Shown here: positions 26,001 to 38,342 of the stretch, piece after piece
How the letters are laid out: each line of letters starts with the position of its first letter
How positions within the stretch are numbered: the stretch's first letter is position 1
Source: Pyrrhoderma lamaoense
Taxonomy: Eukaryota; Basidiomycota; Agaricomycetes; Hymenochaetales; Hymenochaetaceae
Direction: 5' to 3'
Assembly (NCBI GenBank): GCA_002794735.1
Contig: NBAZ01000023.1
Coordinates: forward strand, 183,338 to 247,337
Length of the DNA: 64,000 nucleotides
Made by a program: the position numbers and the translations under genes
Notes under the pieces: generated by a model
Told to the model about the DNA's origin: nothing
Databases searched by the model: none
The model's input: only the letters and a program-made list of their open reading frames with translations

Positions 26001-27811
26001 TGACCGCGGGGTGCGGAAAGCATCGGTTGACCAGGAGGATCCCTTTGCTTTGAGTGGAAGGAGACTGAATCTTCACGATGGCGTGTATGAGATTTACCTT
26101 CTAACTGTGTTACGCCAACTTTCTAAAGGGTGGATCGTTCTTGTTGGCATTTTCGCGTATCACAGAATCAAGGTAATTAACTTACTTGCATTGTATCCCG
26201 CCCGACGGACCAGAAACGTAAAGACTTATCCTTTGACCAAGTGATAAGTGAAGGTGCTTATTCAAAGAAACATTAAGTATTATGTGGTAGTATAGCGAGC
26301 AAAACCACAAACCAGTCGGATTTCCTATATCTCTAGTCCGCCAAACAAATTCTTTGACTACATCCGTATGGCCTTCGAAGGTTTCCACAGGAGCACGATG
26401 ATAGTCGTAGTTCCACATTTGCGGTACATTTTCCCCACGTTGTGGTAAACTGAGCATGCCATTACCAAATGGCAAGTCACGGGCACGCCATACGGGATGC
26501 TCCGAGTAAAACATCTGAGATGGAGTAGAAGTATAGGATTCTGGAGAAGATCTGAGAAGGTCAGTATCCCAGACTTTAATTGTTTTGTCCAGTGAGCAGG
26601 TTATAATCTCGTTTCTCCGTTTGTGGGACCAGTCAATGCCGTAAATTTTGCCGTCATGAGCTTTGATACGATGTACGGGAACAGAACCTTTCTTCTTTAG
26701 GAGTTAGTGGTGTATGGCTGGCGGAGAGGGCTGATACATACTCTACGATCCCATATAAGGACTTCGTCTAGGTGAGAAGAAGCTAGAATATCCTCATCCT
26801 TGCGATTCCACTTTACTTGAGTACCCCCAGCTATAAGGCCAGCGCTTTTCAGTGCCGTTGAGTATTATAGTAGTAATCTCTTCCTCACCATTGAATGCAG
26901 AGATACCTACGGTAGAAGATTAATGATTTCTCAATAACGACAAACAGCGAGACCATCATTAAAGTCGATACTAACCAAACTTTAATGCTGGTTCTTGACC
27001 AGCTCTGAGGTCCCAAGCCCAGATCCAGGCATCAATTCCCGTGCTACACACAAGGTTCGGGTCGAAAGTATGCCAGTTGATATCCGTTATTGCACGGTAG
27101 TGAGCCTGTAGGATGAACTCAATGCTATTCTTTCCTTGTAGTTCCAAGTTCCAAATTAACATCCGGTCAGAGGAGGTTGTTACAATATATTTTTCATGAG
27201 AACGGTGTGGATTCCATTGAGCTTCGACGACCTCCCAGGTTCCTTAGTGAGGTACAGTATGGACTTAAGGTGTGTTTCGTTTGAGAGAGTATCGTACTTA
27301 CCTCCTTGAGGTAAGAACTTTGGACTTGTAAAGGTGTATCAATATCCATAATGAATAAACCCTTTCGACTGCATGTATTCCAATGTTTTAGACTCTAGTT
27401 TTTATATAAGAGTGAGAAGACACTTACGCTGCTAGTACTATGTACCGTTCGGTAGGGCTAATACTCATCTTAATTAATTTGTTACAAGTTAGACAGATTT
27501 TGAACATGATACATAATTTGCTTACATTGCACACGGAATCGCCCACCATAGTCTTCATGTCTATCTGGAGATTACTCTTAGTTTTTCCATCCTCTTCCAA
27601 TGAGTCTGCTAGACTCTCTATCCCGGCTCGGAATGGTTTGCTGAGCTAGTGGCATAAGTAGGGGTTGAGACTTCTACAGGACTTGTATAACCAGGTATTG
27701 AGGGACGTCGGGTTGAGATATAACTGAGAGAGGGGAAGTTTGTCTCTGTTGGTGAAAGTGAAGATTTACGCTTGTACGTGTTGGTGTTGTAGGCGACGTT
27801 GTGGGTGCCAT
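23008..27811 (-). CDS. WDR59: SEACAT/GATOR2 subunit WDR59 (SEA3/MTC5 type)
   Basis: A vacuole-associated subunit of the complex that activates TORC1 by opposing the Rag GAP. Order from the start at 27811: a low-complexity N-terminus; DMKTMVGDSVCN; WD repeats with RMLIWNLELQGKNSIEFIL and HYRAITDINWHTFDPN (27160-26970) and FEGHTDVVKEFVWR (about 26400); a linker rich in Ser/Arg; an RWD domain region (about 25700-25200); GVFGPNGQLVCIFRSLPRL (about 24970-24860); and a C-terminal zinc-binding RING-like block (about 23320-23020) with CQRCGG, CVICRIP, HNCIVCLHTSHLRCW and CPSGCGCEC. Two one-base losses lie near the start (27771-27776 and 27641-27646). Not all of the exons are resolved. The RWD plus C-terminal RING layout separates it from plain WD proteins. 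Confidence 0.87.
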
Positions 27812-28017
27812 GCAGAAATGAGCCTGTCAGTGTGCATGGGACTCAAGAGGTAGGGAAGGGTCACAATAAGAAGCAATGTAGGTCCAATGTAACGGCAGTC
27901 AGTATAATTAGCCGCGTCGCGTTTCTGACCCTCTCCTTTACCTCAAAAAACCTTGGTTTGGGGATCTGAGCACAACCTGATTTTAATCGGACATCGAGGC
28001 ATCGATAATAAACCCCA
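27812..28017. promoter_or_regulatory. Bidirectional promoter, WDR59 / PSF1
   Basis: 206 bp between divergent starts. A GC-rich patch gccgcgtcgcgtttc at about 27911-27925 is MCB-like but not an exact ACGCGT. PSF1 is a G1/S-type gene, so cell-cycle control would be expected. Confidence 0.4.
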
Positions 28018-28641
28018 ATGTCGGGCGAGAGTAGGCAACATGGTGATCTCGCGACACAACTTGTGATGGAGTCGAAGCGGTCAACAGCGACAGATACTTT
28101 GTTCAAGTATAACGATCATCTCGTACGGACGCTAATACGAGAACAACGCCAACTTGAAGCACTTGTTTCTTCCGCACTTGACGCGTTACCCGAAGATGGA
28201 GATGCAACAGCTCTTGCGCCTTCGTTCGTTGTGCATCAAGCTGCGTTGTTACGGAATAAACGATGTTTGTTAGCCTACCACCAACATCGGATGAACATGC
28301 TTAAATCACTCTTTTGGTCCAAAGGAGCTGCATTACCGCCCATCTTGACAAATACGCAGATACGAGCAAACTTGGCACCACATGAGGTTGACTTTTTGAG
28401 AGAGTATAATGCTATGGTTGTGGACTTTAGAGCCGATTTTACGGATGAGTTGGACATCACGAGTGGGATATTGAATCCGCCGAAAGATATTCATGTCCTG
28501 GTGCGAGTTGTACGCGATTGTGGGGTCATTCAAACAGAAACCGGTGCGATTGACTTCCAAAAAGGACAGAGGTTTATGGTTCGGAGAGCAGATGTCGAGC
28601 ATCTACTTGTACAAGGATACTTGGAAGAAGTCAACGGGTAA
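28018..28641 (+). CDS. PSF1: GINS complex subunit PSF1
   Basis: One of four GINS subunits that join CDC45 and MCM2-7 in the CMG replicative helicase. It is a single uninterrupted exon of 207 codons, the usual length. The N-terminal part is a helical A-domain (LVMESKRST and RNKRCLLAYHQHRMNMLKSL). The middle has NLAPHEVDFLREYNAMV. The end is the small B-domain (PPKDIHVLVRVVRDCG, IDFQKGQRFMVRRADVEHLL, QGYLEEV), which is typical of PSF1. The start ATG follows a purine at -3. It is divergent from WDR59. No damage seen. Confidence 0.95.
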   Translation: MSGESRQHGDLATQLVMESKRSTATDTLFKYNDHLVRTLIREQRQLEALVSSALDALPEDGDATALAPSFVVHQAALLRNKRCLLAYHQHRMNMLKSLFWSKGAALPPILTNTQIRANLAPHEVDFLREYNAMVVDFRADFTDELDITSGILNPPKDIHVLVRVVRDCGVIQTETGAIDFQKGQRFMVRRADVEHLLVQGYLEEVNG

Positions 28642-29278
28642 GACAGGTGCCTAGGACGATTGGATTACGGTGAAGATGCATTTTACTTTGTAATTTATAT
28701 GATTTTAATGATCGTTTACTCGGGATAAATATTCTGTTCAAGTCTGTGTACACTAGTACTTTCATGTATCTCTATCTCACTGTATATAAATTGTGGTTGG
28801 GTATATGCAGCTCATCCGCGACGGGCTTGCCCAAATAAAGCAATTCGATGCCAGACAAAGCGTATCCTCCACGGCTAGCGTGTTATTCTGGTACTGTACT
28901 ACGAATTCATCGAAAGTCTGCTTATTTTGTTTTCCCATTAGCGAAGGACGAATGACGTGTAAATCTATGTTTTTCTAATTGAACTCCATCATTTGTGTTT
29001 TTGTCATAACTGATTCAACAAACTAAGTTACATTCTTGTGATGATTTGCTGCCACCAAGTCCATTAATTATGGACAAATTTCTCCTCACGGTAAACTTTC
29101 TAATGAGTACATGCTCAGGGGTATTTGTTGAGTATCGAGTATATGCACCGAGTAATTCCAAGTCGACTATTCGCCCGCGTATATGATCATGATTCAAAGT
29201 AAAAGTCATACATTGATCGTGACCTCATAACATAAGTTGCTCTTCTTGCCCCATCCACCACCACTTCTCCCTCCACTC
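28642..29278. other. Intergenic region, PSF1 3' flank and promoter of the next gene
   Basis: About 640 nt, AT-rich. Short frames on both strands show no family features. It holds the PSF1 3' UTR and the promoter of the DUF2358-like gene. Confidence 0.4.
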
Positions 29279-30437
29279 ATGCTTCGCCCTACGCGTCGCA
29301 TCCTCCAACGAGCAGCAAGGCCATATTCCTCAGAAGCTGCTGTTCTTCTCTCCTCAAATAACGCCGGCCCAAGCTCCCCGCAGTGGAATCAATCACCGCC
29401 ACCTCCGCAAAATAATAACAATACTCAGGAGTATATTTCGGATAGAGAATGGGAAATTAGGACAGGTATGGTACGTCTTGTGTTTAGAAACAATCCTCTT
29501 CTGTTTAATACTAACTTTGAGACTTAGGTACACTTATTATATGACTAGTTGTCTGGGCTTGCTTTGTTCTTAAACTTGCCTAAAATATGTATTTTTGTTG
29601 AAAAGGGCGTGCAATGGATATCCTCCAGCAGACTTTACCAAAGTTCTTCTCCACTGGACTTGTTGCGACAAATTATCACCTCCCACTGCACATGGACACT
29701 ATCCTTGGTTCCGGCTCGGATACTCTAGCCAATTCTCGAGGGAATAGTAGTAACCACCCCCTGAAAGAGATTAATTCGGAGAATGAAGGTATATACTCTA
29801 GGTCGGTGCGTCTTGAGTATACGCCCCCTGTTGCACTTCCGGCACCGTTCCCCCGTGCTTTGCATATTGAGGGGCTACCGTTATATGTTGCTAGCTCAGT
29901 ATTCGTGCGTACGACATTGAACGCGCTCTATACCGACTTGGCAGTAAATATGCTTAAGGTGCAAGTGAAGGATGGGGCGAAGGCGAGAAGTAAAGATAGG
30001 GATGCTGGAGAGAGGAGGGAGAGGGATCTAGCGATAACTATCAGGTTGTTGGTATCTGGGATTGGACGATTGACACTTAGTTCGGAGAGGGCAGAATGGG
30101 ATGTGTAAGTCCTTTCAAATTGAATCAACTCGAATTAGTTGCTCCCTGATACAAATGGGGAAAAGTGCTTTTCAATAAAACCCTGTGTTCGATTTCAAAT
30201 TAATCAAACTGTTGTTCTTTTTTATAGTACATCGACATATACGTTTTGCCCCCGGACAGGGTTTATCATTCTGCATACTGTTAATGCTATACAGCCAGCC
30301 CTAGCGAGACGGTATATGCGGCATTCCAGAGCACGTTATCAGCATTGAGTGGAGGTCTTGGGCGTGGTCCGGCTGGAGGGAAGGGTGTTTTGAGTACAGT
30401 CAAAGTGAAAGAACCTCATTCTAATAATAAAGTATGA
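29279..30437 (+). CDS. C6orf136 / DUF2358-like mitochondrial protein
   Basis: Function unknown; the vertebrate relative is C6orf136. The N-terminus MLRPTRRILQRAARPYSS is a clear mitochondrial presequence (Arg-rich, no acidic residues). Exons are 29279-29465, 29606-30104 and from about 30229. The second exon has AMDILQQTLPKFFSTGLVA, then a helix-strand core with RLEYTPP, ALHIEGLPLYVASSVF and a basic charged loop. The third carries STYTFCPRTGFIILHTVNAI, matching the conserved "SxFYLxxxGxIxxH" end of the family. One base is lost in the ccc run at 30299-30301. After it the frame runs SETVYAAFQSTLSALSGG to a stop at 30435-30437; without it the frame stops at about 30348. Confidence 0.72.
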
Positions 30438-31191
30438 ATTTTCTCATAAAGCTTAAGTAATTTTCACCTCTCTTTAGTACTGTCGCAACATGTAAAAACC
30501 AGTGGTTTCATCATGTGTTCTTTATCCCCTTTCTTATAGTGCGCATCAATTATTTCCAAGTAATTAGCAATACTCCAACCTGCTCAATTCAATATTAATA
30601 TCTCCTATGACCAATTGATGATGATTGTTACATGTACTTGGCAAGAAATAATGATTCCCCTTATTTTCAGGTATCAAATATATATATCTCCTTTCGATCA
30701 TGGTACCGAGAGCTGATGATTTCACCTATCAGAGATTCGAAGAAAAGGACGCAAAAAGCGTTACTTTAAAATTCCACTCCCTAATACATGATAAGGAAGA
30801 AAAACCAGAAAAGACGGCAAAAAACGGAGAGAAGAATGGCAGACGAGGGGGTATTTGACATCTAAATTCATTAGTTATGAAGGACGTCAAGCTTTAAAGG
30901 TATAGAAAGAAAGCGAAAAACAGAAAAATGCAGCTGGCATCAAGCCGAGTGACGAAGAGATGAAGAAGAGCGATGATATGGCGAAACTGGGGTATGTATA
31001 AAGGCGCTTGACCAAGCATAGGTAGAAGGGGAAAATTAGGTAGGGGTGAGATGAGACATATTGATTGAGGTACTAAGTTGGTTCCAAGGAGTCCATCAGG
31101 GTTGTCATGAACAAGTAGATACTATTCAATTTATCCAATAGCTTCAAGAGAGATGTATTTGTGCGCATCTCTGAAAAAAAAGGTGTTTTAT
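30438..31191. other. Convergent intergenic region, 754 nt
   Basis: Lies between two converging stops. AT-rich on the left; a purine-rich block (gaagaaa, gacggag) spans about 30730-31020. No coding signal on either strand. Probably 3' UTR of the LysM gene plus spacer. Confidence 0.4.
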
Positions 31192-31935
31192 TTAGAGTTC
31201 ATCGCAGTAAGGATAGTCCTCGTCATCTTCATCGTCCTCATCCTCATCGTCACCGTCATCGGAGGTAGATACCGCAGCGTTGATCGTTGAAGCCGTCTCA
31301 GTAGGGGCCGCAGCTGTGGCGGTGGCCGGGATCGACGTAGCGGGAATTCCGCTTGAAGGGATAGGAGGAACTAGAACGGTGTCTGCAACACACAAGACCT
31401 AGTCGAAATGAGCGATTATAACAAAAGTAATTAGTTACCATGTGAGATGAAAATTTGGTGGAGCTGATGAGGAAATTGGATGAGGCTCTTACCTCGCCTA
31501 CGTAGACGTTTGAGCAATCGGAATCAATGTTAGGGTTGTTAGTCCAGAGCATGGTCGAGTTTATGCCGAAAGTTGAGGCGATGTCGTCGCAGGTGTCGTT
31601 GCTCTGAACAACGTAAGTAGTAGTGCAGTCTTCGCCTTCTGTACCAAGACAGATGGAAGAGCCAGGGGATAGGTTTGAGCATGCGGAGTCAATTACACCA
31701 CTGTTGACAGCTGCGAGCTGGTAAGTGGACGCATTATTTGCAGCCGAGATACTGTCACAGATATCACCATCGACGACGGTATATGTGCGAGAGCAGTCGG
31801 TGGCATGGACAGCTATTGGAACGCTCAGTAAAGCTACTTGGCAACTTTTTTTTACCTCTCAAGGAGGGGGGATAAACTTACTGCTTGCGATGAATGTCAC
31901 GGAGAAAGCAGCGGTGATGAGAGAGCGGGAGAACA
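31192..31935 (-). CDS. Secreted protein with two LysM domains
   Basis: Probably a chitin-binding wall or effector protein. Start at 31935: MFSRSLITAAFSVTFIAS is a typical secretion signal, with cleavage likely near VHA. A first small intron has a gtaagt donor at 31881. The first LysM has TYTVVDGDICDSISAANN and SNLSPGSSICL; the second has TTTYVVQSNDTCDDIASTFG, WTNNPNIDSDC and YVGEVLCV. Paired cysteines flank both, as in fungal extracellular LysM proteins. A Pro/Ala/Thr-rich linker and a run of about 14 Asp/Glu residues follow. The last residues are YPYCDEL. A TATA-like ttatataaa lies about 135-145 bp upstream (about 32071-32080). No catalytic domain is present, so it is a LysM-only protein. 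Confidence 0.88.
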
Positions 31936-32254
31936 TTTTTAGTTATGTGAAAGTTGGTTGGCAAAATATAAGAAAAGGAATGTGTGGGCTGTAAACGAGC
32001 GAGTCGCCGAGGATCCAGATGAGTGAGAGGAAGAAAATGAGGAGGAAGACGGTGGCCAGTTCTCGGATGCGTTATATAAACCGAAGTATCTGTTGCCAAG
32101 CACTCAAGCACTCGAGAGAATTCTTATTTTTCCATTTGGTTTGTGATTTTCTACTTCCATTTATTCCTCTATTATTATTACCCGCATCCAATCAAGTCAT
32201 CAGTTCCTGTGTTTGCATATTTTATTATATAAATGATAATGAATACATATCCAT
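31936..32254 (-). promoter_or_regulatory. Promoter of the LysM gene / UTP22 3' flank
   Basis: About 320 nt. It contains the TATA-like element near 32071-32080 (read on the minus strand) serving the LysM gene. The distal half is AT-rich and holds the UTP22 3' UTR. No gene. Confidence 0.45.
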
Positions 32255-35200
32255 CTATCGTAATACCTCAATTGCCGACACAAGCCCTTCCCCCAGTCGT
32301 TCTATCTCAGCCAACACTGAAGCCGTATTCAGCTCAACCTCGTTTCGAGGCTTTTCTTGTCTCTCAGCGGCTTCGAGTCCCTGCAACCATTGATATTAGT
32401 CCATGCCAACCAATGTCCTCCCTAATTTCTTTACTTACCGAAGGCTTCGATGAGTAGTCATTCAGTACCCGGAATGGTCGCTTAGATCGCAAGCTCGGGT
32501 CCCACACTCCGCCTATGGTTCCTCCGCCAAAGGGGTCATAGAAAAATGCCATCGTGCCTTCAAAAACGCGCTACGCACACACCCGTCAAGGCAGATCAAT
32601 TTCATATCAATGTGTTATTCTATTGCTAATTTTATAAATCGTGGTTGTAACTCACCTTTAAATCAGAGTAATACATCAGCGCTGGGTCAAAGCCTACCCT
32701 AAGCGGTTCCTCGTCCTCTGGAGATGTTGTCACAAGATTTTTGTATCTTTTCTCCTTATGTGCTCCTTCAGAAAGCGGTACCAAACGCTGGTGAGTGCGA
32801 CAGATGACATCCTTCCGGAGTTTGATCAACACATCGTAGTCATCCGTGGGGTGAAGAAATAGCGCCTGCATATACTATTGTCAGTAAACACGCCGACGTT
32901 TGATGAGTTCTAGCTTGAATTACTCTTGGGACAAGATCATTGTATTCATGTTCCAGCACATATTCCAGGCTAGCTGATGCTAGTGTCTTAATCCGCCGCG
33001 CAGTTAGTGCATCAGGTCCGTCACTGGTCCAGACCCGTCCTTCGCGATCCACACTAGTAGAGATCGTCCAGACACCTTTCCCGCTAAATCCAACGTTTAA
33101 TTGATCACTGCCATTTTCAGCCGATCCCGACTGTGTGGTCCTGTCCTCCGTTTCGCTGTCATGAATAGCGACGAATAACCCAGATTCCCATGACCATTTC
33201 TTGAGGAATGCCAAAACGCGGAAGAATCCAAGTTCTTTCGTCATCGGCACGTCTGCCCACTGTTCTTCATCCTCTGACTGGCGTATTTGGTCTCCAACAA
33301 AGACATATGCACAAAGAAGCTCGATTGCTTCATGGGAGACATGCGGTAATATCCAATGAGAAGCTAACCAACGAGAAACAAGCCGGACGGTCCCAGCATA
33401 TGCGGAAATCGATGTGTAAGGGAAGCGACAGCGCGATGATGTCGAGGAGCATAGTTGTACTGAATCAAGTAAAACTTATATGCTTCAGTTACAATTGCAC
33501 GATCTATAGATTGTGGCATTGTTGGGACAGGTGACGTTTTTGTATCTAAAGCACGCATAAGCAAAGTTGCTTCACGATCGTGCCATATTCGGGCAGCAAA
33601 CGCCCAACCCTCCGGAGTGATAATTTCTAGATATGCTCTACTTTCCGTGATTAAGGTATCCGAGATTGCGCGTATAGGAGAAAGGACAATATTGGTCCGT
33701 AAACCAGAGACCTTTTTCATCAGGGCCTCGGATAGCTGCTCGAAGAAGGCTAACTTCATCTTTTGAATTGCTGATAAGTCATCAGGCCAACGTCCAGAGC
33801 GCTCAAATTGCAGAACGATGTTTATCGCTGGGAGATAACGTGTAGCGAACGGTACAGAACTGGCATCTTTGAGTGGCAATGGGATAGGAGTGAAGGCACT
33901 GGTATACCGTAAGTCACTTGAAACCGCGCTTACATTCAGCACTGCTAGTGGTATGTCGTCCTCTAAACCCTTCAGGACTCGAACCAGATTATCAAATGCT
34001 GTTAATGCACTCTTAAATCCTGGTTGGGCATTCGGTAGTACCACATGTGTAACAAGCGATTCGGGGACCCGTAGTAAGCCATCAAAATCATTTTGGAAGC
34101 ACCTTACATCGTTTTCCACATCAATACCGAAATGCCGAGAAAGCATAAGCCGAACTATTTCTGTCGGTATCTGAGCTCTCTCATCAATATTTTTCATCTC
34201 CCAAACTACGCTTTCAGTTATACGTCCATCCTTGAATCGACGCAGCTCGGCTTTGTCGCCCCAAAGCTCGCGAAATATTTTGCCTCATCACTTGTCTCTT
34301 CTGATGCAGGAGGGCCATGATCGACGAGTCGAAAAGCATTGTGACGATTGAGTCTCAATCCAATTTGCATCTTTATGATTGAGGATGAAGGAGATTGTTG
34401 CGAAAGAGGTCTGTGTTCACTTGTTGGTACAATGATGGTTATTGCAAGAACACGATTTCCAAGAGCTGTCGTAAGATTGAGGAGATCTCACTTAGAATAT
34501 ATGCAGGATGTGAGCCATGATCTAGCATGTTAGTAACATTTGACTTTCGTAATAAGACCTTTTTCGTATCAACGCTAGACATATTCATGTCAATAGTATG
34601 AAATAGTAAGCATATAATGAAACGTACCTTATAACCACGTCATACCGAGACATCAACTGCCTCTTATTCACCAAGAGTACTTCATCAAATGTACTAATTT
34701 TAGATTCGTCCGATATATTTAAGAGATCTAGTGTGGTTCTAGCATCTTGACGAAGCTGATACCCTTAAGTTAGATTTCATTTCAAGTCAATTGGTATGTT
34801 ATACTTACAGAGTCAAGAGAAGATAGTGGTATACCAGCACAGATATTAACTGAGCAAAAGTCGATAAAAGCCGGCCGTATGGTTTCATATTTTTCTGGGC
34901 TAAACTAGATGACTGACAGTCAGAGACTACAGATCTTTGACATGTAGATAAACTGACCCTTGACCCGTCTTTCATGAAGATTGGTTCGGAAGAAAAATCA
35001 TGTCGTGCTAGAAGAATATTGATAGTGATCCTACTTAGTCGATGATCGCATGCCTACCTAAGAAATCTAGAGCTGCCCTGAACAGTTGATATGAGCTTAA
35101 TCCTTTTCCGACCTTTTTACGTGCTTTATAGCCCACTTTTTGTCCAAAGTTCTCTTCCCCATTGATTAAGAGATGTAGAATTGCCGTCCAGAAAAATCCT

Positions 35201-36578
35201 CTTCGTTCAAATCCGAGCACACATCCTTTCTCTTTCGAACCTGGGCCATACCCTCGTTGGTTGGCCCAAACACGGAGCAAAGAGAGAGAATCTCGAAGTG
35301 ATGGAACTTCTTTGGTAAGTTCATGTGTTCTAAGAAGGCGTTCTCTAGATGATACGCTTTCAAGGATATTTGAGTTATAAAGGGGGGTTCCGGATACTGG
35401 ATTTCGCAAAGAATTTTCAGAGTCACCGTTTACTATTGATTCTTTCGTACGAATGTTGCAATTAAGAGGCGAAAGATGCCGTAAGGATATTGGGCTCTGT
35501 GGTGAAAGAGTAGGAAATATCCGAACCCTTGCATTAACTTTTGACCAATCAGTATCTGGATTGCCTACTATGATTAAGGAAAGAGTCAGCCAGCACTTCA
35601 CGAGAGGGTCACGCCCAAAATACAAACCATTTTTCGGTATCACTATTAGTGAAGGAAGTCGACTATCTAATAGTTGAGCGTCAAAGAACGTATCGGCATT
35701 TAGCTTTTTGTCATTCGAGACAGCAGCGCAAGTACGGCGAGATAATATGCACGTTTATGGAAGAAGCGGTAATCTAGATAATCTTTCTCTTGGAACAAGA
35801 TCTAGTGAAAAAATACATGTTAGTTCTCACTAAAGTATGAGACAGATGCGACAAACTTGAGGCATTTCAACAGCGACATCGACAGTCCATGAAACATTAT
35901 CAAGACTTTTTACTATCGTTTTAGTAGCCCAGCTTCCAACAAGGGTGATGTTACTGGGTTTCTCAAAAGAGACCTTCCAAGCCGTGCTTTCGGTGGTGGG
36001 GGACGAGGGAAGGGTACTAAGACACCTTGTTTGTGAAGTATGCGAGCAGCTTCTAGAGGATGTTCTAAGGGGAGAGGGGTAGATCGGACAAAGTAGTGTA
36101 CAGATGTCGAAGGAAAGTATCCAAAGGTTTGACACGAGATTCTTTTGGTCGTACATTTGGTAGGAGTGAATCAATCTGTGTAAGTTCATAAATGCTGATG
36201 TCAAAGACGACTATCTGAGCCCGAGCGAGGTATGTATACTCACGGCTAGCTTGAAAACGTTGGATCGGTATAAGTCTGAAGCTTCTTGGATAGTACGCAA
36301 TTCTGTATGTGTTGGTTGCCTTGCCAAGTTTGAAGAAACTCCTTCGTTAGATACATTAGCGCGTTTCTCCGAGCTCATCTCGAGACCTTCCCATGCATCG
36401 CTATCCGCTTCTTCTTCTTTCTCATGTTTTTTCAACCTGCATTTCTTTAGTTCCGATGAGGGATATTAAAGTCTACTTCTGAGTCTATAGTCTGATACGG
36501 CATGCGACTGACCTTTACATTTTCGACTTTGAGTTGCTCTGTTGCATATTTTCTCTTATTACCGAGTTCTTTAGTCAT
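32255..36578 (-). CDS. UTP22: SSU processome subunit UTP22 (NRAP / NOL6)
   Basis: A large nucleolar protein of the UTP-C module in 18S rRNA biogenesis. The start at 36578 gives MTKELGNKRKYATEQLKVEN. An early exon has HTELRTIQEASDLYRSNVFK. Next comes the Nrap fold: VGSWATKTIVKSLDN and VDVAVEMPQ (about 35950-35860), then FHKRAYYLAVLA and several small exons. The long exon 34197-33364 includes PEGWAFAARIWHDREATLL and EAYKFYLIQYNYAPRHHRAV. Later come HWILPHVSHEAIELLCAYVF, VDREGRVWTSDGPDALTARR, YDVLIKLRKDVI and FFYDPFGGGTIGGVWDP. The end is PRNEVELNTASVLAEIERLG. A one-base loss at about 33383-33386 breaks frame in the conserved RLVSRWLASHW stretch. Exons from 34200 to 35030 are incompletely resolved. 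Confidence 0.88.
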
Positions 36579-36905
36579 CGTTCCATGTGTTTCTGTGTTT
36601 GCGCGAATAAGATTAAGTATATGTAGAGAGTCTGAGCCGAACTTTATGAGATATAAGAACTAGAAAGCTTCGTGCCATATTATAGAAGTATTTTAAAATT
36701 TATGCGGATTTCAATACTATTGAGGGAATGTCGATCACTCGAGTTTTCTATGTGATAGAGCCATATTAATACATGTGATTAGTATTAATATTAGACACTT
36801 GCTGTACACTATATCATATGTACGTGAGTTATGCTTGTATTTACAGTATAAACTGCATGTCCATAACACAGAGATATAACAATCCAGTATTCTTAATAGT
36901 ACTTA
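36579..36905 (-). promoter_or_regulatory. UTP22 upstream region / E2 3' flank
   Basis: About 330 nt, AT-rich, between the UTP22 start and the E2 stop. No ORF of interest. It must contain the UTP22 promoter. Confidence 0.35.
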
Positions 36906-38099
<1,194 letters not shown>

Positions 38100-38342
38100 G
38101 GTTGATGATGTTGTTTAAAGGAGAGTGGTGGTGTGGTGGACGAGTGTCACGTACTTGCTTTGTTTCACCACTCATCACTCACCTCAAACTTGTATTTACT
38201 ATCTACAGCAAAGTACGCCACATGCATTGACCACCGAAATTGCACATTTGGCTTTGAAAAACTTTGATATCAATTTTACTTTGAACACATACGGCGTGCC
38301 TTCGGCATATGAGAATAGCATACTTCTAGTTTTGTAGACGGG
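38100..38342. promoter_or_regulatory. Bidirectional promoter, E2 / CSC1-like gene
   Basis: 243 bp between divergent starts. A 70-codon frame at 38125 is open but has no family features and lies in the promoter of both genes. No exact regulatory motif recognised. Confidence 0.35.

Noticed and set aside
38125..38337. 70-codon frame upstream of the CSC1-like gene
   Set aside because: Sits in the shared promoter, lacks motifs and does not join to exon 1.
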